From: Thermoflexibacter ruber
GTDB lineage: Bacteria > Bacteroidota > Bacteroidia > Cytophagales > Thermoflexibacteraceae
Assembly: GCF_900113045.1 (NCBI RefSeq)
Contig: NZ_FONY01000004.1
Location: forward strand, 156,488 to 220,487
DNA: 64,000 bases
Direction of reading: 5' to 3'
Part shown: piece after piece, positions 34,105 to 43,871 of the stretch
Layout: each line of letters starts with the position of its first letter
Numbering within the stretch: position 1 is the stretch's first letter
Notes under the pieces: model-generated
What the model saw: the letters and a program-made list of their open reading frames with translations, nothing else
Told to the model about the DNA's origin: nothing
The model's database searches: none
Made by a program: the position numbers and the translations under genes

Positions 34105-34494
34105 TTACTGCTCTCTAATTTTTTTTGCAATTTGCGCTAACTCCTCTTGAGAAAATTTTAACTTTTCCTTATTAAAATTAATATCATTCATTGTATTCAT
34201 AGGAATTAGATGCACGTGAGTATGAGGAACTTCCAATCCTACAACCGCTATTCCTATACGTAAGCAGGGAATCGCTTTTTGGAGTTTTAGCCCTACTTTT
34301 TTACAAAAAAGCATCAATCCACTTAGCGTTTGGTCGTCATGGTCAAAAATATAATCTATCTCCTTTTTGGTAATTACTAAGGTATGTCCCTCAGCCAAGG
34401 GGTTAATGTCCAAAAATGCCATAAAGTTTTCATCTTCATCAACTAAATGACATGGAATTTCTCTATTGACAATACGTGTAAAAATGCTCGGCAT
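34105..34494 (-). CDS. HIT family nucleotide hydrolase/transferase
   Basis: The 129-residue protein has the histidine triad HTHVHLIPM near the end, which attacks nucleotide phosphoramidates or dinucleotides. Other Hint-branch marks are IFTRIVNREIPCHLVDEDENFMAFLDINPLAEGHTLVI, quoted here in outline (IVNREIPC, FLDINPLAEGHTLV). It is cytosolic and stands alone at the edge of a decayed zone. Confidence 0.93.
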   Translation of the reverse strand: MPSIFTRIVNREIPCHLVDEDENFMAFLDINPLAEGHTLVITKKEIDYIFDHDDQTLSGLMLFCKKVGLKLQKAIPCLRIGIAVVGLEVPHTHVHLIPMNTMNDINFNKEKLKFSQEELAQIAKKIREQ

Positions 34495-34697
34495 GATTCA
34501 AATAGGTTTTGAAATTTATGGCTATAGTTATATAAATATTAGCGAAGCCTCGTAAATTTACAAAAGACATAACATTTTACAAGGTTTATCATTGATTTCT
34601 ACTAAAATTATCCAAACTATTACTCCTATTGCATTTGATAAACCTTTTACCTAACTCTGGATTAGTTCAGCCTAAGGATAGGTACATTTTCCAAAAA

Positions 34698-34728
34698 TTT
34701 GAAAGAAAGCAAAATTCACTTACCTTTG
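34698..34728 (+). promoter_or_regulatory. promoter of the methyltransferase gene
   Basis: TTTG (34698-34701), a 19-bp spacer and TACCTTTG (34721-34728) match the Bacteroidota sigma-A consensus fully. Transcription should start near 34735, giving a leader of about 70 bases. The remainder of the 308-bp spacer to the HIT gene holds nothing else I can support. Confidence 0.75.
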
Positions 34729-34802
34729 TAAATACGGTAATTACTAATGAAGTCAAGACATATTAAAATTTCTATTCTTCTTAATCTCGATTTTTAGCAA
34801 AA

Positions 34803-35573
34803 ATGTTTAAAACATCTGAAATCACCTCATACGAAATCCCAAGTGATAACGTGCTGAATAACAGGTTATTCTTTGCTTACTTGGAGGCGGCAAAATGTGT
34901 CAAAGGCAATTTGCTTGAAGTAGGTTGTGGCACTGGTAAGGGCATAGAAGTTTTTGCTCCTTTGTGTGAAAACTATACCGCCATAGACAAAAATACTGCC
35001 CTACTTACTCATTTGAGCAGCAAATATCCTCAATACAAGTTCATCGATGCCTTCATTCCTCCTTTCAAAGACATACAAAGCGATAGTATGGACAGTCTGG
35101 TAACTTTGCAAGTCATAGAACACATACAAGACGACCATTATTTTCTTAGAGAAATCATTAGGGTTTTAAAAACGGGAGAGAAAGCGGTCATTGCTACACC
35201 GAATAAGAAAATGTCTTTGACACGCAATCCTTGGCACGTAAGGGAATATACCGCAGATGAGATGTTTACCTTATTGGGAAAATATTTTACAAAAGTGGAG
35301 CTAAAAGGGGTAAAAGGAAGTGATAAGGTCATGGAATACCACGAGCAGAATCGCCGCTCAGTACAGAAAATTACCCGTTATGATATTTTTAACCTTCAGT
35401 ATCGTCTCCCACGTCAGCTTTTACAGATTCCTTATGACATTCTTAATCGCTTGAATCGCAATAAGTTGATGCAAGAAGATAATACTTTGGTAAGCAGCAT
35501 TGGTTTGCAAGATTTTTCACTTAGCGATAAACCAGAGGAGTGCTTAGATTTATTTGCGGTTGTAGAAAAGTAA
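34803..35573 (+). CDS. class I SAM-dependent methyltransferase
   Basis: The 256-residue protein has the Rossmann-type methyltransferase core. Motif I is LLEVGCGTGKGIEVF, the acidic residue follows in YTAIDKN, motif IV lies near MDSLVTLQVIEHIQDD, and a later strand reads KTGEKAVIATPNKK. It belongs to the Methyltransf_11 group, and its substrate is not evident. A carotenoid-hydroxylase-like gene starts 70 bp downstream on the same strand, so a lipid or pigment substrate is possible but unproven. Confidence 0.88.
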   Translation: MFKTSEITSYEIPSDNVLNNRLFFAYLEAAKCVKGNLLEVGCGTGKGIEVFAPLCENYTAIDKNTALLTHLSSKYPQYKFIDAFIPPFKDIQSDSMDSLVTLQVIEHIQDDHYFLREIIRVLKTGEKAVIATPNKKMSLTRNPWHVREYTADEMFTLLGKYFTKVELKGVKGSDKVMEYHEQNRRSVQKITRYDIFNLQYRLPRQLLQIPYDILNRLNRNKLMQEDNTLVSSIGLQDFSLSDKPEECLDLFAVVEK

Positions 35574-35646
35574 AACAAACTTTCTTGCAAGAAGTGTGTT
35601 TATTTAATTGAGTAAATTTGCTTTTTCTTTAAATACATCATTAGCA

Positions 35647-36102
35647 ATGAACTACTTAATCAATTTTGGTATTATTCTCCTTACTTTCTGTGCTACAGAA
35701 GGGGTAGCATGGGCTTTACACAAATATATCATGCACGGCTTTTTGTGGAATTTGCATGAGTCGCACCATGTCAAAGATGAAAGACATTTCTTTGAGAGGA
35801 ATGACTTATTTTTGTTATTCTTTGCTATCCCAAGTGCTTTGTGCATTTATACAGGCATCGCAGATGGTTTAGACTTTAAGTTGTATATTGGTATAGGCAT
35901 TTTGGTCTATGGTGTTGTCTATTTTTTAGTTCATGATGTTTTTATTCATCAACGCTACCCTCCTTTACTTCGCAAAAGCAATAACAAATATTTTAGGGCT
36001 TTACGCAGGGCACACCATGCCCATCACAAGCACATCACCAAAAGTGGTGGAGAAGCATTTGGCTTGCTTTGGGTAAGTAAAAAGTACCTTGAAAAAGAAT
36101 AG
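35647..36102 (+). CDS. crtZ: beta-carotene 3-hydroxylase-like membrane protein (CrtZ family)
   Basis: The 151-residue integral membrane protein of the fatty acid hydroxylase superfamily has the di-iron histidine clusters. They are HKYIMHG, HESHH, HDVFIHQR and HAHHKH. These cluster spacings and the short length match bacterial CrtZ, which hydroxylates the beta-ionone ring toward zeaxanthin. The ATG used fits the first membrane helix. An upstream TTG would add 13 residues. No other carotenoid gene is in the window. Confidence 0.85.
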   Translation: MNYLINFGIILLTFCATEGVAWALHKYIMHGFLWNLHESHHVKDERHFFERNDLFLLFFAIPSALCIYTGIADGLDFKLYIGIGILVYGVVYFLVHDVFIHQRYPPLLRKSNNKYFRALRRAHHAHHKHITKSGGEAFGLLWVSKKYLEKE

Positions 36103-36118
36103 GGACAGGGGCATAAGC

Positions 36119-37375
36119 TTATCTAACCCTTAGCCTTCTACCTATTTTTAATTTTGTATTGGCACTAATACGATTAAAGCGGCAAAGATTTCTGATAGAA
36201 ATACCGTAATATTGAGAAAGAGTTGAGAGAGTATCTCCTTTTTCCACAATATGATAAATTACTTGTCGTCTATTAGTTAGATGCTTAAAGTGGTCAGGAG
36301 AAAGTCTAAAAAGGTTTGTTTTGATGCGGTTCAACTCAAAGTCGTAGATTTCCGCAGGATTAAAAGTATGTCCTTGATAGCGAACTTCATAGTGAAGGTG
36401 CGGTCCTGTACTTCTGCCTGTGTTCCCTCCCTTTCCTATTTCTTGCCCAGCTTTTACTTCTTGCCCTACCTCTACTAAGGATTTGCTTAGGTGTGCATAA
36501 AGTGTTTCCAAACCGTTGTAATGCCTCAGGACTACATACCGTCCATAACCACCTTTGGCATAATTACTTATTCTCACTATCCCATCAAAAGTAGCATAAA
36601 CTGGGTCGCCTATATTCAAGTCTAAATCTATACCTGGGTGCCAACGATACCTGCGAAAGCCAAAGTTTGAGTTCACTTTAATACTTGCTAACGGCAAAGC
36701 CCAGTTTTGATTTTGAGCAGAGTCATAAAGTTGGATATCCAAAGTATCTTTAAAAGTGTCTATATCGTATTGGTAAGGATTGATAGATTTGGTATCCCAA
36801 ATGGCATAATAGTTTGTGAGTGTAACCCAGACACAATCAATAGCTAACTCCTCTGTTACCATGACTATCTTCTTTGTTTCTACATCATAAAAATTAGAAT
36901 TATCTTCTCGCATCATAGAAACAGGCTCACTCAAATCCAAAGGAGTTTCATATACTTTTCTGATAAGATTTCTGATATAGGTCGTATCTTTAATTACTGT
37001 TTTAGCGAGGTCTTTAAAAGTTTCTTCTATTTGGCGCATTTGTGCCTTATCGGTGGTATTATTTTCAATAAGCGAGGCGCCCCCTGTTTTTTCGTTTTCT
37101 TGGCTATTTTTCAAAGAAGTATTCATTTCTTCTCTGCCTGAGGGATTGAGAAAAAGAGAATCTCGTAAGCTATCTTCTTCTTTGCTTGTTAGGACATTAC
37201 CTTTCAACGAGTCGGCTTCAGAAGGTGTCCAGATTTTATTGATGATTTTTAGTTCTATGAAATCTCCTACTCGCTGTTTAAAACTTCTCTTTTTTTGCTG
37301 TGCCAAAGTGTTTGTTGAGGAAAAAAATACAAACAAAAAAGACATGGCAATTAAAAGTCGTAAATTTGTTTTCAT
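36119..37375 (-). CDS. M23 family metallopeptidase with C-terminal LysM domain
   Basis: The 418-residue exported protein has a signal peptide (ending TLAQ), a long linker and a LytM/M23 endopeptidase domain. The zinc motifs are HPGIDLDLNIGD (HxxxD) and HLHYEV. A LysM domain at the C-terminus (KGDTLSTLSQYYGIS) binds peptidoglycan. Such proteins cut murein cross-links or act as regulators when inactive. Here the catalytic set looks complete. It is convergent with crtZ. Confidence 0.92.
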   Translation of the reverse strand: MKTNLRLLIAMSFLFVFFSSTNTLAQQKKRSFKQRVGDFIELKIINKIWTPSEADSLKGNVLTSKEEDSLRDSLFLNPSGREEMNTSLKNSQENEKTGGASLIENNTTDKAQMRQIEETFKDLAKTVIKDTTYIRNLIRKVYETPLDLSEPVSMMREDNSNFYDVETKKIVMVTEELAIDCVWVTLTNYYAIWDTKSINPYQYDIDTFKDTLDIQLYDSAQNQNWALPLASIKVNSNFGFRRYRWHPGIDLDLNIGDPVYATFDGIVRISNYAKGGYGRYVVLRHYNGLETLYAHLSKSLVEVGQEVKAGQEIGKGGNTGRSTGPHLHYEVRYQGHTFNPAEIYDFELNRIKTNLFRLSPDHFKHLTNRRQVIYHIVEKGDTLSTLSQYYGISIRNLCRFNRISANTKLKIGRRLRVR

Positions 37376-37562
37376 AAATATCCTAATTATAAGATTTTAG
37401 CTTGACTGATTACTTTAACAATTCCATACGCGAACATCTATCAACCCCAAGCAAACAGTCAATTATTGATTGGATTTCTTAGTAAAAATATACAGCCTTT
37501 GTTGGACTACGTAAAGCAAAGCAATAAAATTTTAAACTCCAAATTTATTGCTTGGAAATTCG

Positions 37563-38501
37563 TTAGTGTATGCCTTTTGCCGCTAAGAAGCGTTCTGCAT
37601 CTAAAGCTGCCATACACCCCGTACCTGCGGCTGTAACTGCTTGGCGGTAAACATGGTCTTGGGCATCTCCTGCGGCAAAAACACCTTCAATATTAGTTTT
37701 AGTAGAGCCGGCAATCGTTTTGATATAGCCTGTTTCGTCCATGTCTAAAAATCCCTTGAAAATAGCTGTATTGGGTTGATGCCCTATGGCGACAAAAAAG
37801 CCTTTGATAGGAATAGTAGTAACCTCTTGGGTTTTGTTGTTGCGCACTCTTACTGCCTCAACTTGGTGTTCTCCTAAGATTTCTTCGGTTTCTGTATTCC
37901 ACCAGATTTGAATATTAGGAGTATTTTTTACTCTTTCTTGCATAAACTTAGAAGCACGCATCTCATCTCTACGTACTAATAGGTGTACTTTGGTACATAA
38001 CTTTGAAAGATAAGTTGCCTCCTCGGCTGCTGTATCGCCCGCACCTACTACGGCAACTTCTGTGCCTCTATAAAAATAACCATCGCAAACAGCACAAGCA
38101 GATACTCCATGACTGTTGAGTCGCTGTTCGGAAGGTAAGCCAAGCCATTTGGCTGAGGCTCCTGTAGCTATGATAATACTATATGCTTGTATATCAATAC
38201 TTTCATCTACTGTTACTTTTAGGGGATAGACACTAAAATCCACTGAAGTTACCATGCCATAGCGAATATCTGTGCCAAAACGTTCTGCTTGGGCTTGGAA
38301 GTCCAGCATCATTTGAGGACCGTTAATCCCTTGTGGATATCCGGGATAGTTTTCAACGTCAGAGGTAATAGTTAGCTGGCCGCCGGGTTGTCCTCCTTGA
38401 TAAAGGATGGGCTTCAGACCTGCTCTTGCAGCATAGATTGCTGCCGTGTAACCAGCGGGACCTGAGCCTATAATCAAACATTTTACTGTTTCTATTTCCA
38501 T
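37563..38501 (-). CDS. trxB: thioredoxin-disulfide reductase
   Basis: It passes electrons from NADPH through FAD to thioredoxin. Visible are the FAD loop GSGPAGYTAAIYAARAGL, GGQPGGQL, the redox pair in SACAVCDG (Cys136, Cys139), the NADPH loop GAGDTAAEEATYL, and the closing GVFAAGDAQDH. The 312-residue length is the bacterial low-molecular-weight type. It is a single gene here. Confidence 0.96.
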   Translation of the reverse strand: MEIETVKCLIIGSGPAGYTAAIYAARAGLKPILYQGGQPGGQLTITSDVENYPGYPQGINGPQMMLDFQAQAERFGTDIRYGMVTSVDFSVYPLKVTVDESIDIQAYSIIIATGASAKWLGLPSEQRLNSHGVSACAVCDGYFYRGTEVAVVGAGDTAAEEATYLSKLCTKVHLLVRRDEMRASKFMQERVKNTPNIQIWWNTETEEILGEHQVEAVRVRNNKTQEVTTIPIKGFFVAIGHQPNTAIFKGFLDMDETGYIKTIAGSTKTNIEGVFAAGDAQDHVYRQAVTAAGTGCMAALDAERFLAAKGIH

Positions 38502-38572
38502 AAAAGTTTTTCAAAAAACGAGTTTTAGTTTTTTATGCTGTTGTTTTGAAGTGCAAAGTTAATAGAATGTTT

Positions 38573-40678
38573 TTAATTTTTGTCTTTACTTTCTGTTTTT
38601 AGACTAAAGGTAAAAGTGCTTCCTTTGCCTATTTCGCTTTTTACCCAGATTTCCCCTCCATTCTCCTCAATAAATTCCTTGCAAAGCAATAGCCCAAGTC
38701 CTATCCCTTCCCCTTTACTAATAGCTTCTTCTGAGGTGCTTAGTACTTCTTTGGTATTGAAAATTCTTTCTTGGTCTGCCGCACTCATGCCTATACCTGT
38801 ATCTGTGATACTTACCTCAACCAGGTCTTCTTTATTGAGCTTGGCATTGAAGGTAATACTTCCTCCTTTGGGTGTGAACTTAATAGCATTGCTAAGTAGA
38901 TTTCTGACCACTAAATTAATCATATTCAGGTCTGCATAGGCGGGGGTCAGGTTTTGGGGAACATTATTTATCAAAACTATCCCTTTTTTATTGGCATTAC
39001 CAGAGAGCAAATTGATATTTTCATCTATCAATTCATGTAGGTTGATGATTTGGCTTTCTTTTTTAATACCTTGCATTTGCGACCTTGCCCAATAGAGCAG
39101 GTTATCAAGCAGTCCTAAGGTTGCACCCAAATCTTCGTTCAGTTTCTCTGAAATCAGTTTAGTTTCTTGGGAGTTTAGGTTCTCTGCATCGAGCAAGGCT
39201 ACTACATTCCTCAAAGAATGAAGAGGGCTTCGTAAGTCTTGGGAAATGACCGCAAATAGTTTATCTTTTAGCTTATTTACTTGATTAAGTTCTTCTTTCT
39301 GCTTAGCAAGCATCTTGTAGGCGTTTTGTTTTTGTAGAAAACTTGTAAGCAAAAGCACGGAGGCTATCATCAAAATAACTGCCACTATAAAGGTAACGCT
39401 TTGCCATGCTTTTTGTGATTTGAGTTCGCTTTCTGCTAAGGCATAGTTCTTTTTCAATAGTTCATACTCCTCGAGCTGTTTTTCTTTTTCTATCTCTATA
39501 ATCTCTTTGAGTAGTTTCTCTACCATGAACTGCTCCTTCAAATCGGTATATTGTTTGAAGTAATACAACGCTCTTTGATAGTCTTTGCTATTAAAAAAAA
39601 TGTTAGAAAGTTCCTTATATATATCCACTAACTGAATACGCGGTGCATAGATTTCATAAATACTCACGGCTTGCAGGTAGGCATCTAAGGCTTGGGGGGG
39701 GTGATTATTGTAGGCGTGTACTTTAGCAATGTTTCTTAAAATGCTTGCTTTGAGAGGTAAATTATTTACTTTATCGCTAATTGCTAAGGCTTGTGTGTAA
39801 TAGGAATTAGCCTGTACGACTTCGTTCAAGTGAAATTTTACATCTCCGTAGCTATTGTATAACAAAGCAAGGCAAAATAAATCCTTATTATTTTCTGCTA
39901 TGATTATCCCTTCTTCCAAGTGGCTAATAGCTTTTGACCTACGAGCCAATTTATCGTATGCTTTTGCGACGTTATTCAGAGAATAAGCGATTTTGTGCGT
40001 ATCATCCTCTTCTCTTGCAAGTACAAGTGCTTCTAAAAAGTATTTCAATGATTTCAAATACTCGTTAGCATCTATGTATATATTGCCGAAGTCAGTAGCA
40101 AGGAAATACCTACATTTTTTAAGTTCTTTGATGAGTGCTTTGTTAGCATTGGTTTCACTTTTTCCTGCTTTTTCCTGCTCTACTTTGTTGGATAGTTCAT
40201 AGATAGGTAAAAGAGTTTCTGCCGAAACCCTTGTTTCCCCTTTTTCTCTATAAATTTTTTGCATCGCCCTATTGGCTTTGATTTCTATGACTATGTTACC
40301 AATATTTTTAGCAATAGCGGCGGCCCTTTCTAAGTAAGGAAGAGATTTGGGCTCTATTACTTTCTCTCTATAATCTAATCCCTTATACCAATAGTACAAA
40401 CCAATGACCAATAGTGCCTCTGCTTGACCTTCCAGATAGTTTAACTCCTCGGATATTTTTAAAGACTTCTCAGCATAGAGCAGGTAATCCTCTGGGACGA
40501 CAGAGAGTTCTGTTGGGATATATCTGCTCTCAAATATCGCTAATAGTCCCCTGTTCAGACGATTTATGTTGTTGCTTGTCTTTAAATTTTGATAAATAAC
40601 TTTCAGGCTATCATTGTTGGCGTAAGCAACAGATACAAAAAATAAGTAAATCAAAAAACTCAAGTAAAACTTACTCAT
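38573..40678 (-). CDS. TPR-containing histidine-kinase-like protein with Gln in place of the phospho-acceptor His
   Basis: The layout copies the kinase at the left end: signal peptide, tetratricopeptide repeats (about 30-385), one transmembrane helix (about 428-448), coiled coil, HisKA-like region and HATPase_c domain. The H-box reads VISQDLRSPLHSL, so Gln480 (codon CAA at 39241-39239) stands where His is expected. The N-box (NLLSNAIKFTP), G1 (DTGIGMS) and G2 (GEGIGLGLLL) are intact. It may be a pseudokinase that binds ATP or partners without phosphotransfer, or the codon may be a recent or sequencing change. Confidence 0.85.
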   Translation of the reverse strand: MSKFYLSFLIYLFFVSVAYANNDSLKVIYQNLKTSNNINRLNRGLLAIFESRYIPTELSVVPEDYLLYAEKSLKISEELNYLEGQAEALLVIGLYYWYKGLDYREKVIEPKSLPYLERAAAIAKNIGNIVIEIKANRAMQKIYREKGETRVSAETLLPIYELSNKVEQEKAGKSETNANKALIKELKKCRYFLATDFGNIYIDANEYLKSLKYFLEALVLAREEDDTHKIAYSLNNVAKAYDKLARRSKAISHLEEGIIIAENNKDLFCLALLYNSYGDVKFHLNEVVQANSYYTQALAISDKVNNLPLKASILRNIAKVHAYNNHPPQALDAYLQAVSIYEIYAPRIQLVDIYKELSNIFFNSKDYQRALYYFKQYTDLKEQFMVEKLLKEIIEIEKEKQLEEYELLKKNYALAESELKSQKAWQSVTFIVAVILMIASVLLLTSFLQKQNAYKMLAKQKEELNQVNKLKDKLFAVISQDLRSPLHSLRNVVALLDAENLNSQETKLISEKLNEDLGATLGLLDNLLYWARSQMQGIKKESQIINLHELIDENINLLSGNANKKGIVLINNVPQNLTPAYADLNMINLVVRNLLSNAIKFTPKGGSITFNAKLNKEDLVEVSITDTGIGMSAADQERIFNTKEVLSTSEEAISKGEGIGLGLLLCKEFIEENGGEIWVKSEIGKGSTFTFSLKTESKDKN

Positions 40679-40742
40679 AAATACTATGAAAACTTGACAT
40701 CAAGCTGTTTATAAAGTAATTGACTACAAAGCCGTGTTAAAA

Positions 40743-40955
40743 TTAAGGAACAGGGTCGTATCCGCTTCCTCCCCAAGGGTGGCATCGCCTAATGCGTCTC
40801 AGCCCTAAAGATATTCCTTTGAAAGCCCCATATTTATGGATTGCTTCTATCATGTATTGAGAACAAGTGGGAGTAAAACGGCAAGTAGGAGGTTTGAGTG
40901 GACTAATGATTATCTGATAACCTTTTACTATGCCTATTAAAACTTTTGATAACAT
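40743..40955 (-). CDS. yidD: membrane protein insertion efficiency factor YidD
   Basis: The 70-residue protein shows the compact YidD pattern: [28 protein letters not shown] and [15 protein letters not shown], here cited by parts ([26 protein letters not shown]). It lies at the membrane and assists YidC. Often rnpA and yidC are near, but here it stands between unrelated genes, as is common in Bacteroidota. Confidence 0.96.
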   Translation of the reverse strand: MLSKVLIGIVKGYQIIISPLKPPTCRFTPTCSQYMIEAIHKYGAFKGISLGLRRIRRCHPWGGSGYDPVP

Positions 40956-41047
40956 CGCTTTGCAGTACTTAAACTATGCCAATTTAAAGATTATTTTTAA
41001 TTATTCTTATACAAATCTTACAAAGATTAGTTTTTGTTGTTAATTTT

Positions 41048-42241
41048 TTATTTGACTACAAATGGTTGTGGTGAAAAACACAAAATAAAAATCAGCAAGG
41101 TAATCCAGCCCAAGATTTTCCTTCCCATACTCAAAGGTTTTTCTACTTCCGCAGGAGGGTGGTAAATTCCTAAAAAATTTCCTAATAAAAAGCCAAAAGC
41201 CAACCAGCCCGAGTAGCCTGAAATATCAGGAAATAGATAACTAAACAACAACTGTCCTACAAATACACTCATTGTAATAAGCAAAACAGTAAGTTTGTTG
41301 GGAAAAGTTCTGTAAAAAACAAAATACAAAAAGCCTATATAAGGAAGTACATACCAAATATTTTCTGCATAGATGTCAGCAAATTGGAAAGTGCCTATGC
41401 CTGCATAAAAAATGAAGATAACGAACAAACTAAGAGAGATAACTCTATGCCTTTGATTACCTACCAGTCCGTACAAGATATGCCCTCCGTCCAGCTGTCC
41501 AATAGGAATCAGATTTAATGCAGTGAAAAATAAGGCTAAATAGCCTGCAAAAAGGAAGGGGTAATGAGCCATTTCGTTGGCATGAGGAATGAGTTTAGGG
41601 TCTTCTACTACATAGGCTTTAAAAAACTCAAAAATCAAATTTGTTCCTAAACTAATATTCCCTCCCTCGGGTATATTTTTATACGCATAATCTGCATAAG
41701 CCTCCCCCCACTGCTTGTACTCTGGGTGAATCTGGTAGAGATAGTCTAAGGGTGGCAGATGCGTAAATCCATACCAAATTAATCCAATAGCCACTACAAA
41801 ACCCGCCAAAGGTCCAGCAATTCCTACATCAAAAATTTCTTTGGTGGACTTCAATTTTTCTCTGATTTGGATGAAAGCCCCCATAGTCCCAATGGAGGAA
41901 GCCCCTATAAATCCAAACCATGCAGGAATATAAAAAGGTAGCGATACCTTTACTTTGTGATATTTTGCGGTGAAATAATGACCAAACTCATGGGCAGTGA
42001 GTATGCCTAAGAAGGGCAAAGAAAAATACATGCCTTCCCAAAAGTGTTGCCACCCCAACAACTCTTTACCGTAGAAGAAAGAACGCCCTGTCATCCACTC
42101 TGCTCCTGCCAAAGTAGTACAAATCAACGTAATAATAAACAAAAATAAGTATAAGCCATACCTATTCTTAGGTTTTGGAGGCTTTGACTTAGGAAATAAA
42201 TAAGGTGAATACTGATAATCAGGAAATTCGGGTTCAGACAT
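41048..42241 (-). CDS. site-2 protease family (M50) membrane metalloprotease
   Basis: The 397-residue integral membrane protein has many hydrophobic segments. The zinc motif is LTAHEFGHYFTAKYH (HExxH) and the third ligand lies in IPIGQLDGGHILYG (LDG). The short G-rich strand GIAGPLAGFV lies between them. Such proteases cut transmembrane substrates such as anti-sigma factors. This subfamily, related to plant EGY proteases, has no PDZ domain. The N-terminal cytosolic part is Pro- and Lys-rich. Confidence 0.9.
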   Translation of the reverse strand: MSEPEFPDYQYSPYLFPKSKPPKPKNRYGLYLFLFIITLICTTLAGAEWMTGRSFFYGKELLGWQHFWEGMYFSLPFLGILTAHEFGHYFTAKYHKVKVSLPFYIPAWFGFIGASSIGTMGAFIQIREKLKSTKEIFDVGIAGPLAGFVVAIGLIWYGFTHLPPLDYLYQIHPEYKQWGEAYADYAYKNIPEGGNISLGTNLIFEFFKAYVVEDPKLIPHANEMAHYPFLFAGYLALFFTALNLIPIGQLDGGHILYGLVGNQRHRVISLSLFVIFIFYAGIGTFQFADIYAENIWYVLPYIGFLYFVFYRTFPNKLTVLLITMSVFVGQLLFSYLFPDISGYSGWLAFGFLLGNFLGIYHPPAEVEKPLSMGRKILGWITLLIFILCFSPQPFVVK

Positions 42242-42254
42242 TGCTTTTTATTTT

Positions 42255-42788
42255 TTATTTACTCATCAAAATTAAGCAAAAAACAGCATAATTTATAATA
42301 TCTTGGTAGTTAGCATTGACACCTTCGGAAATCAGCGTTCTGCCTTCATTGTCTTCTATTTGCTTTATTCTCAATAACTTCATCAAGATAATATCTGTCA
42401 TGCTACTTATCCTCATACTTCTCCAAGCCTCGTTATAATCATGATTCTTATTGATTTGCAAAGCAAGCGTATTTTCTACCATCTCATCATATAAGGCTAA
42501 TGCTTCTTCCAAAGGGATTTCTAAGCGTTCCTCTTGGCTTAGTTTAGCTTGGATAAGTGCGATAATGCAATAATTAATAATTCCTATAAACTCCACACTT
42601 ACATCATCTTCTATTTTTTGTGTACCTTTTTCTTGAATAGAACGTATGCGTCTTGCTTTGATAAAAATTTGGTCAGTGAGCGAGGGAAGTCTCAAAACTC
42701 GCCAAGATGTTCCATAATCCTTTGTTTTTTGTTCAAAAATTTTCCTACACTTGCTAACTATTTCTCTATACTGTGTAATTGTATCCAT
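42255..42788 (-). CDS. DUF1599 family protein with internal duplication
   Basis: The 177-residue cytosolic protein has two similar halves. Each contains KDYGTSWRVLR or HDYNEAWRSMR, then SLTD or SMTD, an Ile/Lys-rich helix with RI..I, and IINY near the end. It belongs to DUF1599, a MazG-like all-helical family common in Bacteroidota. The role is not established, though the fold hints at nucleotides. The ATG used starts MDTITQYREI. A longer start 11 codons upstream looks unlikely. It sits 13 bp upstream of the site-2 protease gene, so they are likely one transcript. Confidence 0.8.
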   Translation of the reverse strand: MDTITQYREIVSKCRKIFEQKTKDYGTSWRVLRLPSLTDQIFIKARRIRSIQEKGTQKIEDDVSVEFIGIINYCIIALIQAKLSQEERLEIPLEEALALYDEMVENTLALQINKNHDYNEAWRSMRISSMTDIILMKLLRIKQIEDNEGRTLISEGVNANYQDIINYAVFCLILMSK

Positions 42789-43027
42789 ATATTTTTTCCT
42801 AAAATAGCATTTTAACTGCACAAAAATAAATTTAAAATCTACCTTTGCAAGTGTTTTTCAAAACAATCTCGGAATGAAATTTCCGAATAAGAAAACTAAT
42901 TACTAATATTGTGATTTTAAATCTTTATCACTACTTAACTTTTATCCCCTCATGGAATTTATTATTCTTTTTTGGCTTTTCAAAAAAATTATTTTAATTA
43001 GAGTTTAAAACAATATCACTACCATAA

Positions 43028-43867
43028 ATGTTTGACGCACTGTTTACTACGCAAGGACTGATAAGCCTACTTACGCTTACAGCTTTGGAAATTGTCTTAG
43101 GGATTGACAATATTATTTTCATTTCTATCATCGCTGACAAGCTGCCCGAGAGTTCTCGCAAATCTGCTCGCTTAGTGGGGTTATGTTGCGCCCTCATAGT
43201 GCGTATTTTTTTGCTTTTTACCATTACTTGGATTATTGGGCTAAAAGAAGATTTATTTGTAATCAAAATAGAAGCCTTAGAAATATATACAGGCATTAGC
43301 GTAAGAGATTTGATTCTCTTTTTTGGAGGGCTGTTCCTTATGGGAAAAAGCACTTCAGAAATCCATGCAAAAATGGAAGAAGTCGAGAATGAAGGGCTTA
43401 TAGAGAAGAAAAAGGCGAGTTTTTTTGTGGTAATTATCCAAATTGTATTAGTAGATATTGTTTTTTCTTTTGATTCTATTCTCACTGCCATTGGCTTAGT
43501 ACCCCCTGAGCAGGTAGGCATTATGATTTCGGCAGTAGTAGTTTCTATGGGCGTAATGATGCTTGCGGTAGGCAAAATTAGTGATTTTGTAAACCAACAC
43601 CCTACTATCAAGATGCTTGCTTTGTCGTTTCTGATTATGATAGGTATGCTATTGGTAGGCGAATCGGTTGATTTCCACATTCCTAAGGGATACATTTATT
43701 TTGCTATGGCGTTTGCTTTCTCTATGGAAATGCTCAATATCCGCCTTCGTAAAAAAGCCGCCGCTAACATGGCTAAACGTACTGTTGCGACTAAGATTAC
43801 TACAGAAGACCTGAAAGCGAATAACATAGAACAAGCAAAGGAAGAGTTTACACAAGAGCAGTTATAA
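43028..43867 (+). CDS. TerC family membrane protein
   Basis: The 279-residue protein has about seven transmembrane segments and the TerC signatures: LTALEIVLGIDNIIFISI near the start and IVLVDIVFSFDSILTAIGL in the second half. Both carry the conserved Asp of the putative metal pathway. TerC proteins are linked to metal export, mainly manganese, and to loading of secreted enzymes. A -7-like TACCTTTG (42840-42847) and a short hairpin, TCGGAA/TTCCGA (42869-42886), lie upstream. I looked for the yybP-ykoY manganese riboswitch that often precedes such genes and did not find it. Confidence 0.92.
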   Translation: MFDALFTTQGLISLLTLTALEIVLGIDNIIFISIIADKLPESSRKSARLVGLCCALIVRIFLLFTITWIIGLKEDLFVIKIEALEIYTGISVRDLILFFGGLFLMGKSTSEIHAKMEEVENEGLIEKKKASFFVVIIQIVLVDIVFSFDSILTAIGLVPPEQVGIMISAVVVSMGVMMLAVGKISDFVNQHPTIKMLALSFLIMIGMLLVGESVDFHIPKGYIYFAMAFAFSMEMLNIRLRKKAAANMAKRTVATKITTEDLKANNIEQAKEEFTQEQL

Positions 43868-43871
43868 GGAA

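Noticed and set aside
42840..43027. Manganese riboswitch (yybP-ykoY) before terC
   Set aside because: Only a 6-bp hairpin is seen; the conserved core of that riboswitch is not there.
42994..43695. 233-codon frame opposite terC
   Set aside because: The TerC motifs on the plus strand are decisive; the reverse frame is Ser/Ile/Thr-rich antisense.
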